Under the pieces are notes generated by a model. It did no database searches, had not been told where the DNA came from, and saw only the letters and a program-made list of their open reading frames with translations. 9,616 bases of DNA, from NCBI GenBank assembly GCA_002413785.1, contig DHXR01000009.1, positions 1-9,616 on the forward strand, in the 5' to 3' direction. Below are positions 1 through 5,832 of this stretch, piece after piece (position 1 is the first letter of the stretch; the number at the start of each line of letters is the position of its first letter). Source of the DNA: Mucilaginibacter sp. UBA5151 (GTDB taxonomy: Bacteria; Bacteroidota; Bacteroidia; Sphingobacteriales; Sphingobacteriaceae). Made by a program: the position numbers and the translations under genes.

Positions 1-705
1 ATTTTATATGAAACAGCCGGGGCGTTAGGAAATGGCGAACGGGTTTTTATAACCGCTAAACTACCCGATTATATAAAAGTAGGTAGAAAGGATATGATTG
101 AGCAATACCTGTTTTTAACCACTTCGCACGATGGTTTGGGGAGCATTACCGCCGCTTTTACCCCGATACGTATAGTTTGCAACAATACCCTGAACGCTGC
201 CATGCAGAGCCATAGCAACGCCATTAAAATACGTCATACCGCATCCGCAGGGGAGCGTTTAAAACAGGCGCATACGCTTATGGGGATCAGTCAGGTTTTA
301 GCGGGTGAAATGGAAGCAATATTTAATCAATGGGCTAAAGCTTCAATTACAGACGCCGAAGTCAAAAAATTAATACAAATTGCAATGGCACCTAATAAAG
401 AAGTGCTCACCAACTTAGCCGAAGGTAAAATAGACCTGTTATCCACCCATTATACAAATATCGTAGATAATGTGTATGAATACGCTTTAGGCAGTCAAAC
501 CCAACAAATGGAAACGACCGCCGGAACGGTGTTTGGTGCTTATAATGCCGTGACTGGCTATTTTCAAAATGTGCGAAGCTTCAAAAACGATGAAGCAAAG
601 TTTAAATCTATTATGGATGGAACTGCCAAACAACGGGCGCAAACTGCTTTTGACCTTTGCAGCGATTTTGCAAAGCATGGAGGCGAAGCGCTGATTTATA
701 ATTGA
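1..705 (+). CDS. DUF932 (phage/plasmid-like TIGR03299) protein, C-terminal part
   Basis: The frame is open from the first base of the window, so the gene begins outside it; the ATG at 94 is internal, because the residues before it (GERVFITAKLPDYI) continue the family pattern. Of the protein, 234 residues are visible. I recognise DUF932 from that segment, from the following TTSHDG, and from VCNNTL at residues 59-64 of the visible part. Family members are usually a little over 300 residues, so roughly the N-terminal quarter to third is missing. DUF932 proteins have no established biochemical function; they are frequent on plasmids, phages and Bacteroidota conjugative elements, which is the main hint that this is mobile DNA. 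No membrane segment or signal peptide is visible. The gene ends in TGA and is followed within six bases by an intrinsic terminator, so it is probably the last gene of its transcript. Family assignment is fairly secure; function is open. Confidence 0.8.
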   Translation: MLYETAGALGNGERVFITAKLPDYIKVGRKDMIEQYLFLTTSHDGLGSITAAFTPIRIVCNNTLNAAMQSHSNAIKIRHTASAGERLKQAHTLMGISQVLAGEMEAIFNQWAKASITDAEVKKLIQIAMAPNKEVLTNLAEGKIDLLSTHYTNIVDNVYEYALGSQTQQMETTAGTVFGAYNAVTGYFQNVRSFKNDEAKFKSIMDGTAKQRAQTAFDLCSDFAKHGGEALIYN

Positions 706-710
706 TAACC

Positions 711-740
711 AAGGGGGAGCAATCCCCCTTTAATTTTTTT
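711..740 (+). terminator. Intrinsic terminator after the DUF932 gene
   Basis: A perfect 7-bp stem, AAGGGGG (711-717) with CCCCCTT (724-730), closes a 6-base loop AGCAAT and is followed by TAATTTTTTT (731-740). Position directly after the DUF932 stop codon and the T-rich tail fit a rho-independent terminator. Confidence 0.75.
713..726 (+). repeat. Direct repeat copy 1 (GGGGGAGCAATCCC)
   Basis: This 14-mer forms most of the terminator hairpin after the DUF932 gene and recurs exactly at 967-980. The preceding bases are also alike (ACCA just upstream of both copies). Confidence 0.8.
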
Positions 741-743
741 AAG

Positions 744-941
744 ATGAGTATTTTAGCAAATAAAACGGATTTTAAGGTTTTGAAAATTATATCAAAATGC
801 CTTAAACAGCTTGAGGAAATCAATATTTTGAACTTGAATGTGACTAAAGTGGATGATTTTGAAATTAGCCTTGCGACAAATATGCTAAAGAGTATAATTG
901 ATAATAATGAGCAGGTGATAAACATAAACCCCGATACATAA
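744..941 (+). CDS. Small hypothetical protein (65 aa), doubtful
   Basis: An ATG at 744 opens a 65-residue frame beginning MSILANKTDFKVLK, with an asparagine-, isoleucine- and lysine-rich, mildly amphipathic helical composition (for example KIISKCLKQLEEINIL) and no cysteine motif, signal peptide or membrane segment. The frame extends upstream to a TTG at 702, but that longer version would read through the terminator hairpin, so ATG 744 is preferred. I do not recognise a family. Against it: the start lies right at the end of the terminator T-tract, leaving almost no room for a promoter apart from a TAATTTTT near-match to the -7 box at 731-738. For it: it sits between two copies of the GGGGGAGCAATCCC repeat, the second again shortly after its stop, as if each gene here carried its own trailer. 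Confidence 0.4.
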   Translation: MSILANKTDFKVLKIISKCLKQLEEINILNLNVTKVDDFEISLATNMLKSIIDNNEQVININPDT

Positions 942-966
942 AACATTTTTACTTAAACCGACCAGA

Positions 967-980
967 GGGGGAGCAATCCC
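967..980 (+). repeat. Direct repeat copy 2 (GGGGGAGCAATCCC)
   Basis: Exact second copy of the 14-mer at 713-726, placed 25 bases after the stop of the small ORF. Here the right arm is shortened to CCC and followed by TATCATTTTG, so only a weak stem remains and terminator activity is doubtful. It may be a decayed duplicate of the first terminator. Confidence 0.75.
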
Positions 981-1003
981 TATCATTTTGATAATTGCCC
1001 GGC

Positions 1004-1020
1004 GGCGGGCTACGCCCGCC
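1004..1020 (+). repeat. GC-rich perfect hairpin
   Basis: GGCGGGC (1004-1010), loop TAC, GCCCGCC (1014-1020) is a perfect 7-bp GC-only stem in otherwise AT-rich DNA, with partly complementary CCGG flanks. There is no T-tract after it. It could be a small dispersed REP-like palindrome or help block transcription together with the larger stem just downstream. Confidence 0.6.
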
Positions 1021-1028
1021 CGGAAGAA

Positions 1029-1084
1029 CACCCCCTGTTTTCCTATTGTTTGATGATCTTTGGCGAAAACAGGGGGTGCTTTTA
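1029..1084 (+). terminator. Long stem-loop, probable terminator
   Basis: CACCCCCTGTTTTC (1029-1042) pairs perfectly with its 14-bp complement at 1065-1078 across a 22-base loop. The right arm runs into CTTTTAG, a weak T-run. Placed between the small ORF and the DUF2779 gene, it probably insulates them. The long loop is larger than in most simple terminators, so a structured RNA or a protein-bound palindrome remains possible. Confidence 0.5.
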
Positions 1085-1132
1085 GGATATTGAAAGATGC
1101 TCAGACTACTTAAATAAAGCATTTAATAAGGA

Positions 1133-1163
1133 TTTTTTAATTTTGAACTTAATGTTAAATTTG
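1133..1163 (+). promoter_or_regulatory. Candidate promoter of the DUF2779 gene
   Basis: TAAATTTG (1156-1163) matches the Bacteroidota -7 box TAnnTTTG exactly. With 19 bases of spacing, the -33 position holds TTTT (1133-1136), three of four matches to TTTG. A start of transcription near 1170 would leave a leader of about ten bases before the ATG at 1181. Prediction from sequence only. Confidence 0.45.
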
Positions 1164-1180
1164 GAGATAAACCCAAATCA

Positions 1181-3187
1181 ATGTCAGGTCAGAGATATTT
1201 AACAAAATCCAAATTAAAACTTGCATTAGAATGTCCAACTAAGCTTTTTTATAATTCAAAAAAAGAGTATCCTGATAAAAAGATACAGGACACTTTTTTG
1301 GAAGCTTTGGCCAATGGTGGATTTCAGGTCGGTGAACTTGCGAAATGTTATTTTCCTGGCGGAATTAAAATCGACGAACTTGATTACGACAAAGCACTTC
1401 TAAAAACTAATGAACTGTTACTTTTAGATAAGGTAACCATTTATGAGGCGGCTTTCTGTTTTGATTTGTTTTTTATAAGGGCAGACATCGTTGTCAAAGA
1501 CGGAAACAGCCTGAAATTATTTGAAGTTAAGGCAAAATCATACGATCCGACAAACTTAAAAGCGTCAATTTCAAACAGTAATGGAATTTCCCCTAAATGG
1601 CAACCTTATGTTTATGATGTTACCTTCCAAAGGTATGTGATCTCCTGTTCCAGGCCTGATTTGAAGGTTAAGGCGTTTTTGATGTTGGCAGATAAAAGTA
1701 AAAAGACATCGGTAGACGGTCTAAATCAGCGTTTTCATATTCAAAAGAATAAGGATAATAAAGTTTCCATCAAGGTATCCGGGGATGTTTCACCCGCAGC
1801 CATTGGACAGGAAATCCTTTGCCGTGTCAACATAGATGAATTTGCAGATATGCTGTTAAAAGATGACCCGTTATATAGCGATGATACCAAATCGTTTAGA
1901 CAATGGATTCATTTTTTTGCAAAGAAATATAAATCTGATGAACGCATACAGGGCAAAATAAGAGCGTACTGTAAGACCTGCGAGTTTCGGGCTACTCCGG
2001 AACAGGAAGCTTTAGGTTTAAAAAATGGGTATAAGGAATGCTGGAAAAGCGTCAATGGCTTTACCGAGGAGGATTTTTTAAAACCATCAATTCTTAATCT
2101 TTGGGACTTCAGGAAAAAAAATGAGTACCTGGATAATAACATATTTTTTCAATCACAATTGAGTAGAATTGACTTGGACGGTCAGAAACCCAAAGTTAAT
2201 ACTGAACCAGGTCTAAGCCGGGTTGACCGCCAGGAATTACAGGTGCAGAAGTCAAAAGACAATGACTTATCGCACTATTTTGATTATGAGGGGTTTAAGC
2301 AGGTTTCTTCAACCCTTACCTATCCGTTACATTTTATAGATTTTGAAACCTCTGCTGTGGCTATACCATTTAATGCGAACCGCAGGCCTTACGAACAGAT
2401 CGCTTTTCAGTTTTCACATCATGTGCTTTATCAGGACGGCACTGTTGAACATAAAGGGCAGTGGCTAAATACAGAGGAGGGCAGCTTTCCCAACTTTGAA
2501 TTTATCAGGAAACTTAAAGCGGATCTTGATGGAGATAGTGGTAATATATTTCGGTATGCTGCTCATGAAAATTCTATACTTAATGCTATTCACCGGCAGT
2601 TAAGAGAATCATCAGAACCGGATGCCAGTGAATTATGTTCATGGATTGAAACAATTAGTAAATCTACGGGGGACAGCACCGTAAAATGGGAAGGTAGTCG
2701 GAACATGATAGATTTATTGGATTGGGTTAAGAAATTTTATTATTCTCCACTAACCAACGGATCAAATTCCATTAAAGATATTTTACCAGCTATTCTAAAC
2801 AATAGCTCATTCCTTCAGGAAAAGTATAGCCGCCCCATCTATAGGGAAAAAAATCAGAGTTTAAATTTCAGCGAAAAGGTATGGATCGGACTTACTCTTA
2901 CGGGTAAGGTAATCAGTCCTTATAAACAACTGGAGCCTATATTTACCGAAATAGACGAATCATTATTAGACGATCTGCTGATGGATGAGGAGGCTGAATT
3001 GAGTGATGGTGGGGCGGCAATGATGGCTTATGCCCAAATGCAATTTACAGAAATGAAACCCGAGGAAAGGGAAGCTATTCATTCATCACTTTTAAAGTAT
3101 TGCGAACTGGATACGTTGGCAATGGTGATGATTTGGGAAGATTGGCAACAACAACTTAGATTTTTTAAAGCGAATGGTAAATTATAA
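1181..3187 (+). CDS. DUF2779 protein: Cas4/RecB-like nuclease fused to RNase H-fold exonuclease domain
   Basis: A 668-residue predicted soluble nuclease. The N-terminal third looks like a PD-(D/E)XK nuclease of the RecB/Cas4 type: D102 in RADIVV, then E115 and K117 in FEVKA. Cys18 near the N-terminus plus C264-x-x-C267 and C287 match the split four-cysteine Fe-S arrangement of Cas4 and AddB. The C-terminal half (about 380-660) is the DUF2779 region: HFIDFET gives D387 and E389 (exo motif I), GSNSIKDILPAI (527-538) is the family signature, and YCELDT gives D644 (exo motif III). The middle exo motif is not clear; AAHENSIL (460-467) sits where it would be expected. Families of this build are thought to process DNA or RNA ends, and some lie in defence or mobile regions; the substrate here is unknown. 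It stands alone, with its own promoter and hairpins upstream, and the next operon starts 52 bases after its stop. Family call firm, activity inferred. Confidence 0.85.
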   Translation: MSGQRYLTKSKLKLALECPTKLFYNSKKEYPDKKIQDTFLEALANGGFQVGELAKCYFPGGIKIDELDYDKALLKTNELLLLDKVTIYEAAFCFDLFFIRADIVVKDGNSLKLFEVKAKSYDPTNLKASISNSNGISPKWQPYVYDVTFQRYVISCSRPDLKVKAFLMLADKSKKTSVDGLNQRFHIQKNKDNKVSIKVSGDVSPAAIGQEILCRVNIDEFADMLLKDDPLYSDDTKSFRQWIHFFAKKYKSDERIQGKIRAYCKTCEFRATPEQEALGLKNGYKECWKSVNGFTEEDFLKPSILNLWDFRKKNEYLDNNIFFQSQLSRIDLDGQKPKVNTEPGLSRVDRQELQVQKSKDNDLSHYFDYEGFKQVSSTLTYPLHFIDFETSAVAIPFNANRRPYEQIAFQFSHHVLYQDGTVEHKGQWLNTEEGSFPNFEFIRKLKADLDGDSGNIFRYAAHENSILNAIHRQLRESSEPDASELCSWIETISKSTGDSTVKWEGSRNMIDLLDWVKKFYYSPLTNGSNSIKDILPAILNNSSFLQEKYSRPIYREKNQSLNFSEKVWIGLTLTGKVISPYKQLEPIFTEIDESLLDDLLMDEEAELSDGGAAMMAYAQMQFTEMKPEEREAIHSSLLKYCELDTLAMVMIWEDWQQQLRFFKANGKL

Positions 3188-3195
3188 AAGAAGAG

Positions 3196-3210
3196 CAATT
3201 TAACTGACAG
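3196..3210 (+). promoter_or_regulatory. Shared upstream element, copy 1
   Basis: CAATTTAACTGACAG, 29 bases before the ATG of the first 78-residue gene, matches 13 of 15 positions with 4654-4668 before the polymerase operon, including an exact TAACTGACAG core. In this copy the core starts a short dyad, TAACT (3201-3205) with AGTTA (3213-3217). A TAATTTTA near-match to the -7 box follows at 3225-3232, as in the other operon, but no -33 match is seen. A common control site is possible but unproven. Confidence 0.35.
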
Positions 3211-3239
3211 ATAGTTATTTTTTGTAATTTTAAATCTCT

Positions 3240-3476
3240 ATGCAAACTGACGCTACTTTTGAAATTGTCTTATCAGACATCACAATGACCGTTACCAGCC
3301 ATTTTGTAGCCAGTGATGAAGTTTTCAGAATTGAATTCTCAGACGGCAGGCCGCCGTTAGTAGTTCATGAAGCGTTAGGAGGCAATCGCCCATTTTGGAC
3401 ATCCTTACCACAAGGACGTCAGAAAGAGGCTGAATTTTTTGGTGCGCGAATTGCAGAGAAATTAAAAAACAAATAG
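3240..3476 (+). CDS. Conserved small protein of unknown function (78 aa), first gene of SRAP operon
   Basis: A 78-residue acidic-to-neutral protein with predicted beta-rich N-terminal part (alternating FEIVLSDITMTVTSHF), an FRIEFSDG stretch at 29-36, and a helical charged C-terminus (EFFGARIAEKLKNK). No signal peptide, membrane segment or cysteine. The start follows the preceding stop by 52 bases and no alternative in-frame start is better. Its stop lies two bases before the SRAP start codon, so the two are almost certainly co-transcribed and probably translationally coupled. It appears distantly related to the 78-residue protein at 4315-4551: same length, M-x-T-acidic start, aromatic-I opening, central F-x-I/E...G segment, and a helical tail with I-x-x-K. 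I cannot name a function; the operon suggests a link to the DNA-damage response. Confidence 0.75.
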   Translation: MQTDATFEIVLSDITMTVTSHFVASDEVFRIEFSDGRPPLVVHEALGGNRPFWTSLPQGRQKEAEFFGARIAEKLKNK

Positions 3477-3478
3477 TT

Positions 3479-4300
3479 ATGTGTTACTATAACGGTCAAA
3501 AAGTATCCCGGGCAGAATTTATTAAATTATTGCAATTAGAAAAGGCAGTAAAAAAGTATGATTTCTTGAACCGTGCCATCCATAACGGATTCGCTTATGG
3601 TCCAATCGCTGTCCTAAAACGGGATATTAATGAAACGAATTTTGATATTGTCCAAATGGAATGGGGATTTTTACCGCCTTATTTAAAAAACAGGGAGGCC
3701 GTAGCCAAATTTAGAAATGGCTATAAAGACGAACAAGGAAAATGGCATATCGGTTATACAACCCTTAATGCGAAAGCGGAAAATCTGTTTAACAATGAAA
3801 AAGGGAACCCGTCCATTTATGCCGATGCAGCAAGGAAACACAGGTGTTTGGTACTGTCAACTGGCTTCTATGAATGGCGGCATGTGTTTCCCCTGAATAA
3901 AAAAACTGGTCAACCCTTAAAAACTTCTATCAAATACCCTTATTACATATCTGTAAAAGATCAGGAATACTTTTATATGGCCGGTATTTATCAGGAATGG
4001 ACAGACAAAGATACGGGTGAAATCGTGCGAACTGTAGCGGTGACGACTGCGGAGGCCAACCCACTAATGCAGCAGGTACATAATTCAAAAAAACGTATGC
4101 CGACAATACTTAATGATGATTTGGCTTATGAATGGATGTTTGGCGACCTGAATGATGATAGGATAACCGAGATCGCGCTATCGCAATATCCGGCGAAACA
4201 AATGGATGCCTGTACCATTGCTAAAGAGTTTTTAGCTACTTTGGAACCGTCAACGCCCTTTAGCTATGAGGACCTGCCGGCCATTGAATACGCGATTTAA
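3479..4300 (+). CDS. SOS response-associated peptidase (SRAP, YedK/HMCES family)
   Basis: A 273-residue SRAP-domain protein. Proteins of this family form a covalent thiazolidine crosslink with abasic sites in single-stranded DNA through the N-terminal cysteine exposed after removal of Met1, shielding the lesion from error-prone bypass and breakage. The key residues are present: Cys2 (MCYYNG), Asn97 in LNAKAE, Glu132 in STGFYEW, His201 in VHNSKKRMP, with the conserved RMP at 206-208. It is longer than E. coli YedK (about 220 residues), with extra sequence around 70-90 and 136-152. The start is fixed because Cys2 must follow the initiator. It is the second gene of an operon with the 78-residue protein two bases upstream, and sits next to a translesion polymerase pair, which fits a damage-inducible role. 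Family call is secure; SOS control in this organism is inferred from the neighbourhood. Confidence 0.95.
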   Translation: MCYYNGQKVSRAEFIKLLQLEKAVKKYDFLNRAIHNGFAYGPIAVLKRDINETNFDIVQMEWGFLPPYLKNREAVAKFRNGYKDEQGKWHIGYTTLNAKAENLFNNEKGNPSIYADAARKHRCLVLSTGFYEWRHVFPLNKKTGQPLKTSIKYPYYISVKDQEYFYMAGIYQEWTDKDTGEIVRTVAVTTAEANPLMQQVHNSKKRMPTILNDDLAYEWMFGDLNDDRITEIALSQYPAKQMDACTIAKEFLATLEPSTPFSYEDLPAIEYAI

Positions 4301-4314
4301 TAAAAATTCAAATT

Positions 4315-4551
4315 TCATAAATGGTAAGATTCAATCTTATCGCTGATCAGGTGGATGATTTCCTCATCCAGTTCACCTGGGTTTTTGCATACCCGCAAAA
4401 AATCCCCATCAGGCTCCAGGCTTAAAATTAGCTGGCCACTTTTATAAATTTCAAATTTGCATTTCTCTCCTTCATGGTGGATATAGTCCCGCACCTCAAA
4501 AGTTTGTTCGTTCACTTTCCCTATTGTTATCTGAAAATTCTCTGTTTCCAT
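4315..4551 (-). CDS. Conserved small protein of unknown function (78 aa), convergent to SRAP gene
   Basis: A 78-residue protein starting METENFQITIG, with the features TFEVRDYIHH (17-26), CKFEIYKSG (31-39), an FLRVCKNPG segment (51-59) and a helical acidic end DEEIIHLISDKIE. It looks like a compact beta-sheet domain followed by one helix, with no signal peptide or membrane segment. I associate this pattern with a small family common in Bacteroidota accessory DNA, without known function. It converges on the SRAP gene with 14 bases between the stops and shares a 119-base intergenic region with the divergent polymerase operon, the layout often seen for a regulator or accessory factor of a neighbouring operon. 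No helix-turn-helix is evident, so a repressor role is not supported by the sequence. Probably a diverged relative of the protein at 3240-3476. Two cysteines (31 and 55) are the only candidate metal or redox residues. Confidence 0.8.
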   Translation of the reverse strand: METENFQITIGKVNEQTFEVRDYIHHEGEKCKFEIYKSGQLILSLEPDGDFLRVCKNPGELDEEIIHLISDKIESYHL

Positions 4552-4614
4552 AACTCTAATTTACTGAATAACAACTTACCAAAACAAGTGTGAAAATTTA
4601 TTTGTAGGTAACGC

Positions 4615-4646
4615 TATGAAATACTAAAAATATTAGCATAATTTTA
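4615..4646 (+). promoter_or_regulatory. Candidate promoter of the polymerase operon
   Basis: TATG (4615-4618, three of four matches to the TTTG -33 box) and TAATTTTA (4639-4646, one mismatch to TAnnTTTG) are separated by 20 bases, the usual Bacteroidota spacing. Transcription would start near 4653 with a leader of about 18 bases to the ATG at 4671. Confidence 0.4.
4621..4639. promoter_or_regulatory. Dyad in promoter spacer, possible repressor operator
   Basis: ATACTAAAAATATTAGCAT has two-fold symmetry: AT-n-CTAA, five central A/T bases, TTAG-n-AT. It fills the gap between the proposed -33 and -7 boxes of the polymerase operon, where a bound repressor would block RNA polymerase. A LexA-like or S24/Xre repressor would be the natural candidate, but none is encoded in this window. 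Confidence 0.4.
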
Positions 4647-4653
4647 TAGCCCG

Positions 4654-4668
4654 CAAAATAACTGACAG
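4654..4668 (+). promoter_or_regulatory. Shared upstream element, copy 2
   Basis: CAAAATAACTGACAG ends two bases before the polymerase start codon and matches 13 of 15 positions with 3196-3210. Here it would lie in the 5' leader, at a different distance from the start codon than copy 1, so it may act on RNA or translation, or be a relic of a duplicated leader. Confidence 0.35.
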
Positions 4669-4670
4669 GA

Positions 4671-5828
4671 ATGAACACAGAACGCCAAATCATACACATG
4701 GATCAGGATGCCTTTTTCGTGTCCGTAGAAGTACGTAAAAATCCGTCATTGACCGGGAAGCCCGTTATTATCGGCAGTCTTTCTGATCGTGGTGTTGTAG
4801 CCTCCTATAGTTACGAAGCCCGGAAATTTGGGATTCATTCGGCCATGCCTGCAAGAATGGCAAGGATGCTTTGCCCGCACGCTATTTGGATCAGAGGAAA
4901 TATGGATGAATATACGACCGCCTCGCATGAGATCACAGAAATATTAAAACAGGAGGTGCCGCTCATTGAAAAAGCCAGTATCGACGAGCATTATATTGAT
5001 ATGACCGGAATGGACAAGCATTATGGTACACTCAAATGCGCCAAAGAACTGCGGTTGAAAGTCATCAAAGAAACTGGATTGCCTATTTCTTTTGGATTAT
5101 CGGTAAACAAAACAGTTTCTAAAATGGCGACCAATGAATGTAAACCTAATGGCGAACTTTCCATAGAATATATGGGGGTACAACCCTTTTTGAATCCGTT
5201 ATCTATCCGTAAAATCCCTGGACTTGGCGAAAAAACTTTTATAAAGTTAAGTGATATGGGCATAAAACGCATACATGAACTGACACAAGTTCACCCGGAA
5301 TATATGACCAGTATTTTAGGTAAGAATGGGATTTGGTTATTGCAGAAAGCAAAAGGAATTGATGATTCCCCTGTTATTCCTTACCAGGAGCAAAAGACGA
5401 TCAGCAGCCAAATAACTTTTAAGCAGGATAGTATTGACTTGGTTTCCATTAATTATTTACTCACCTCAATGGTAATGGATTTAGCGTTTGAACTTCGCCA
5501 AAAGAAAAAACAAACCGCTTGTATAACCGTTACTATACGTTATTCTACACGCGAAGATGTGACCAAACAAGCCAGCATACCCTATACGGCATTAGATGGC
5601 ATACTGATCAAAACGACAAAAGAACTTTTCAAACAAGCCTACCAAAAGCGAATATTGATCCGGTTGGTTGGTGTTCGCCTTTCCAATTTGGTGAACGGAT
5701 TTGAGCAAATAGATCTTTATACAGCATCCGAAGAACAATACAGTCTTTGCCAGGCTATGGACAAGATACGCCGCCGTTTCGGCCCCCATTCAATTAAGCT
5801 GGCCTCTGGCATGGATTTAAACTTATAA
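4671..5828 (+). CDS. dinB: Y-family translesion DNA polymerase (DinB / Pol IV type)
   Basis: A 385-residue polymerase that copies past damaged template bases. The catalytic carboxylates are present: D11 and D13 in HMDQDAFF, and D105-E106 in SIDEHYID. F16 occupies the steric-gate position that excludes ribonucleotides. Finger-domain motif GVVASYSYEARKFGI (41-55) and the lysine-containing SKMATNECKPNG (150-161) are typical. A helix-hairpin-helix follows (IRKIPGLGEKTF, 179-190), then the little-finger domain (about 240-350). The usual clamp-binding QLxLF/L is not clear; the C-terminus MDLNL could be a reduced version. SIDEH instead of the common SIDEA puts a histidine next to the active site. 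Unlike ImuB, the active site is intact, so this is a working polymerase rather than a scaffold. The dnaE-type gene follows after four bases, so both proteins are made from one transcript. A minus-strand small gene is divergent. Calling it DinB rather than UmuC rests on overall motif similarity. Confidence 0.92.
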   Translation: MNTERQIIHMDQDAFFVSVEVRKNPSLTGKPVIIGSLSDRGVVASYSYEARKFGIHSAMPARMARMLCPHAIWIRGNMDEYTTASHEITEILKQEVPLIEKASIDEHYIDMTGMDKHYGTLKCAKELRLKVIKETGLPISFGLSVNKTVSKMATNECKPNGELSIEYMGVQPFLNPLSIRKIPGLGEKTFIKLSDMGIKRIHELTQVHPEYMTSILGKNGIWLLQKAKGIDDSPVIPYQEQKTISSQITFKQDSIDLVSINYLLTSMVMDLAFELRQKKKQTACITVTIRYSTREDVTKQASIPYTALDGILIKTTKELFKQAYQKRILIRLVGVRLSNLVNGFEQIDLYTASEEQYSLCQAMDKIRRRFGPHSIKLASGMDLNL

Positions 5829-5832
5829 TGCA

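Noticed and set aside
702..743. TTG start extending the 65-residue ORF upstream to overlap the DUF932 stop
   Set aside because: The extension reads through the terminator hairpin and its T-tract; the ATG at 744 is a simpler start.
4325..4339. Perfect inverted repeat TAAGATT-C-AATCTTA between convergent genes
   Set aside because: It lies inside the coding end of the minus-strand 78-residue gene, has a one-base loop and no T-tract, so it is not supported as a terminator.
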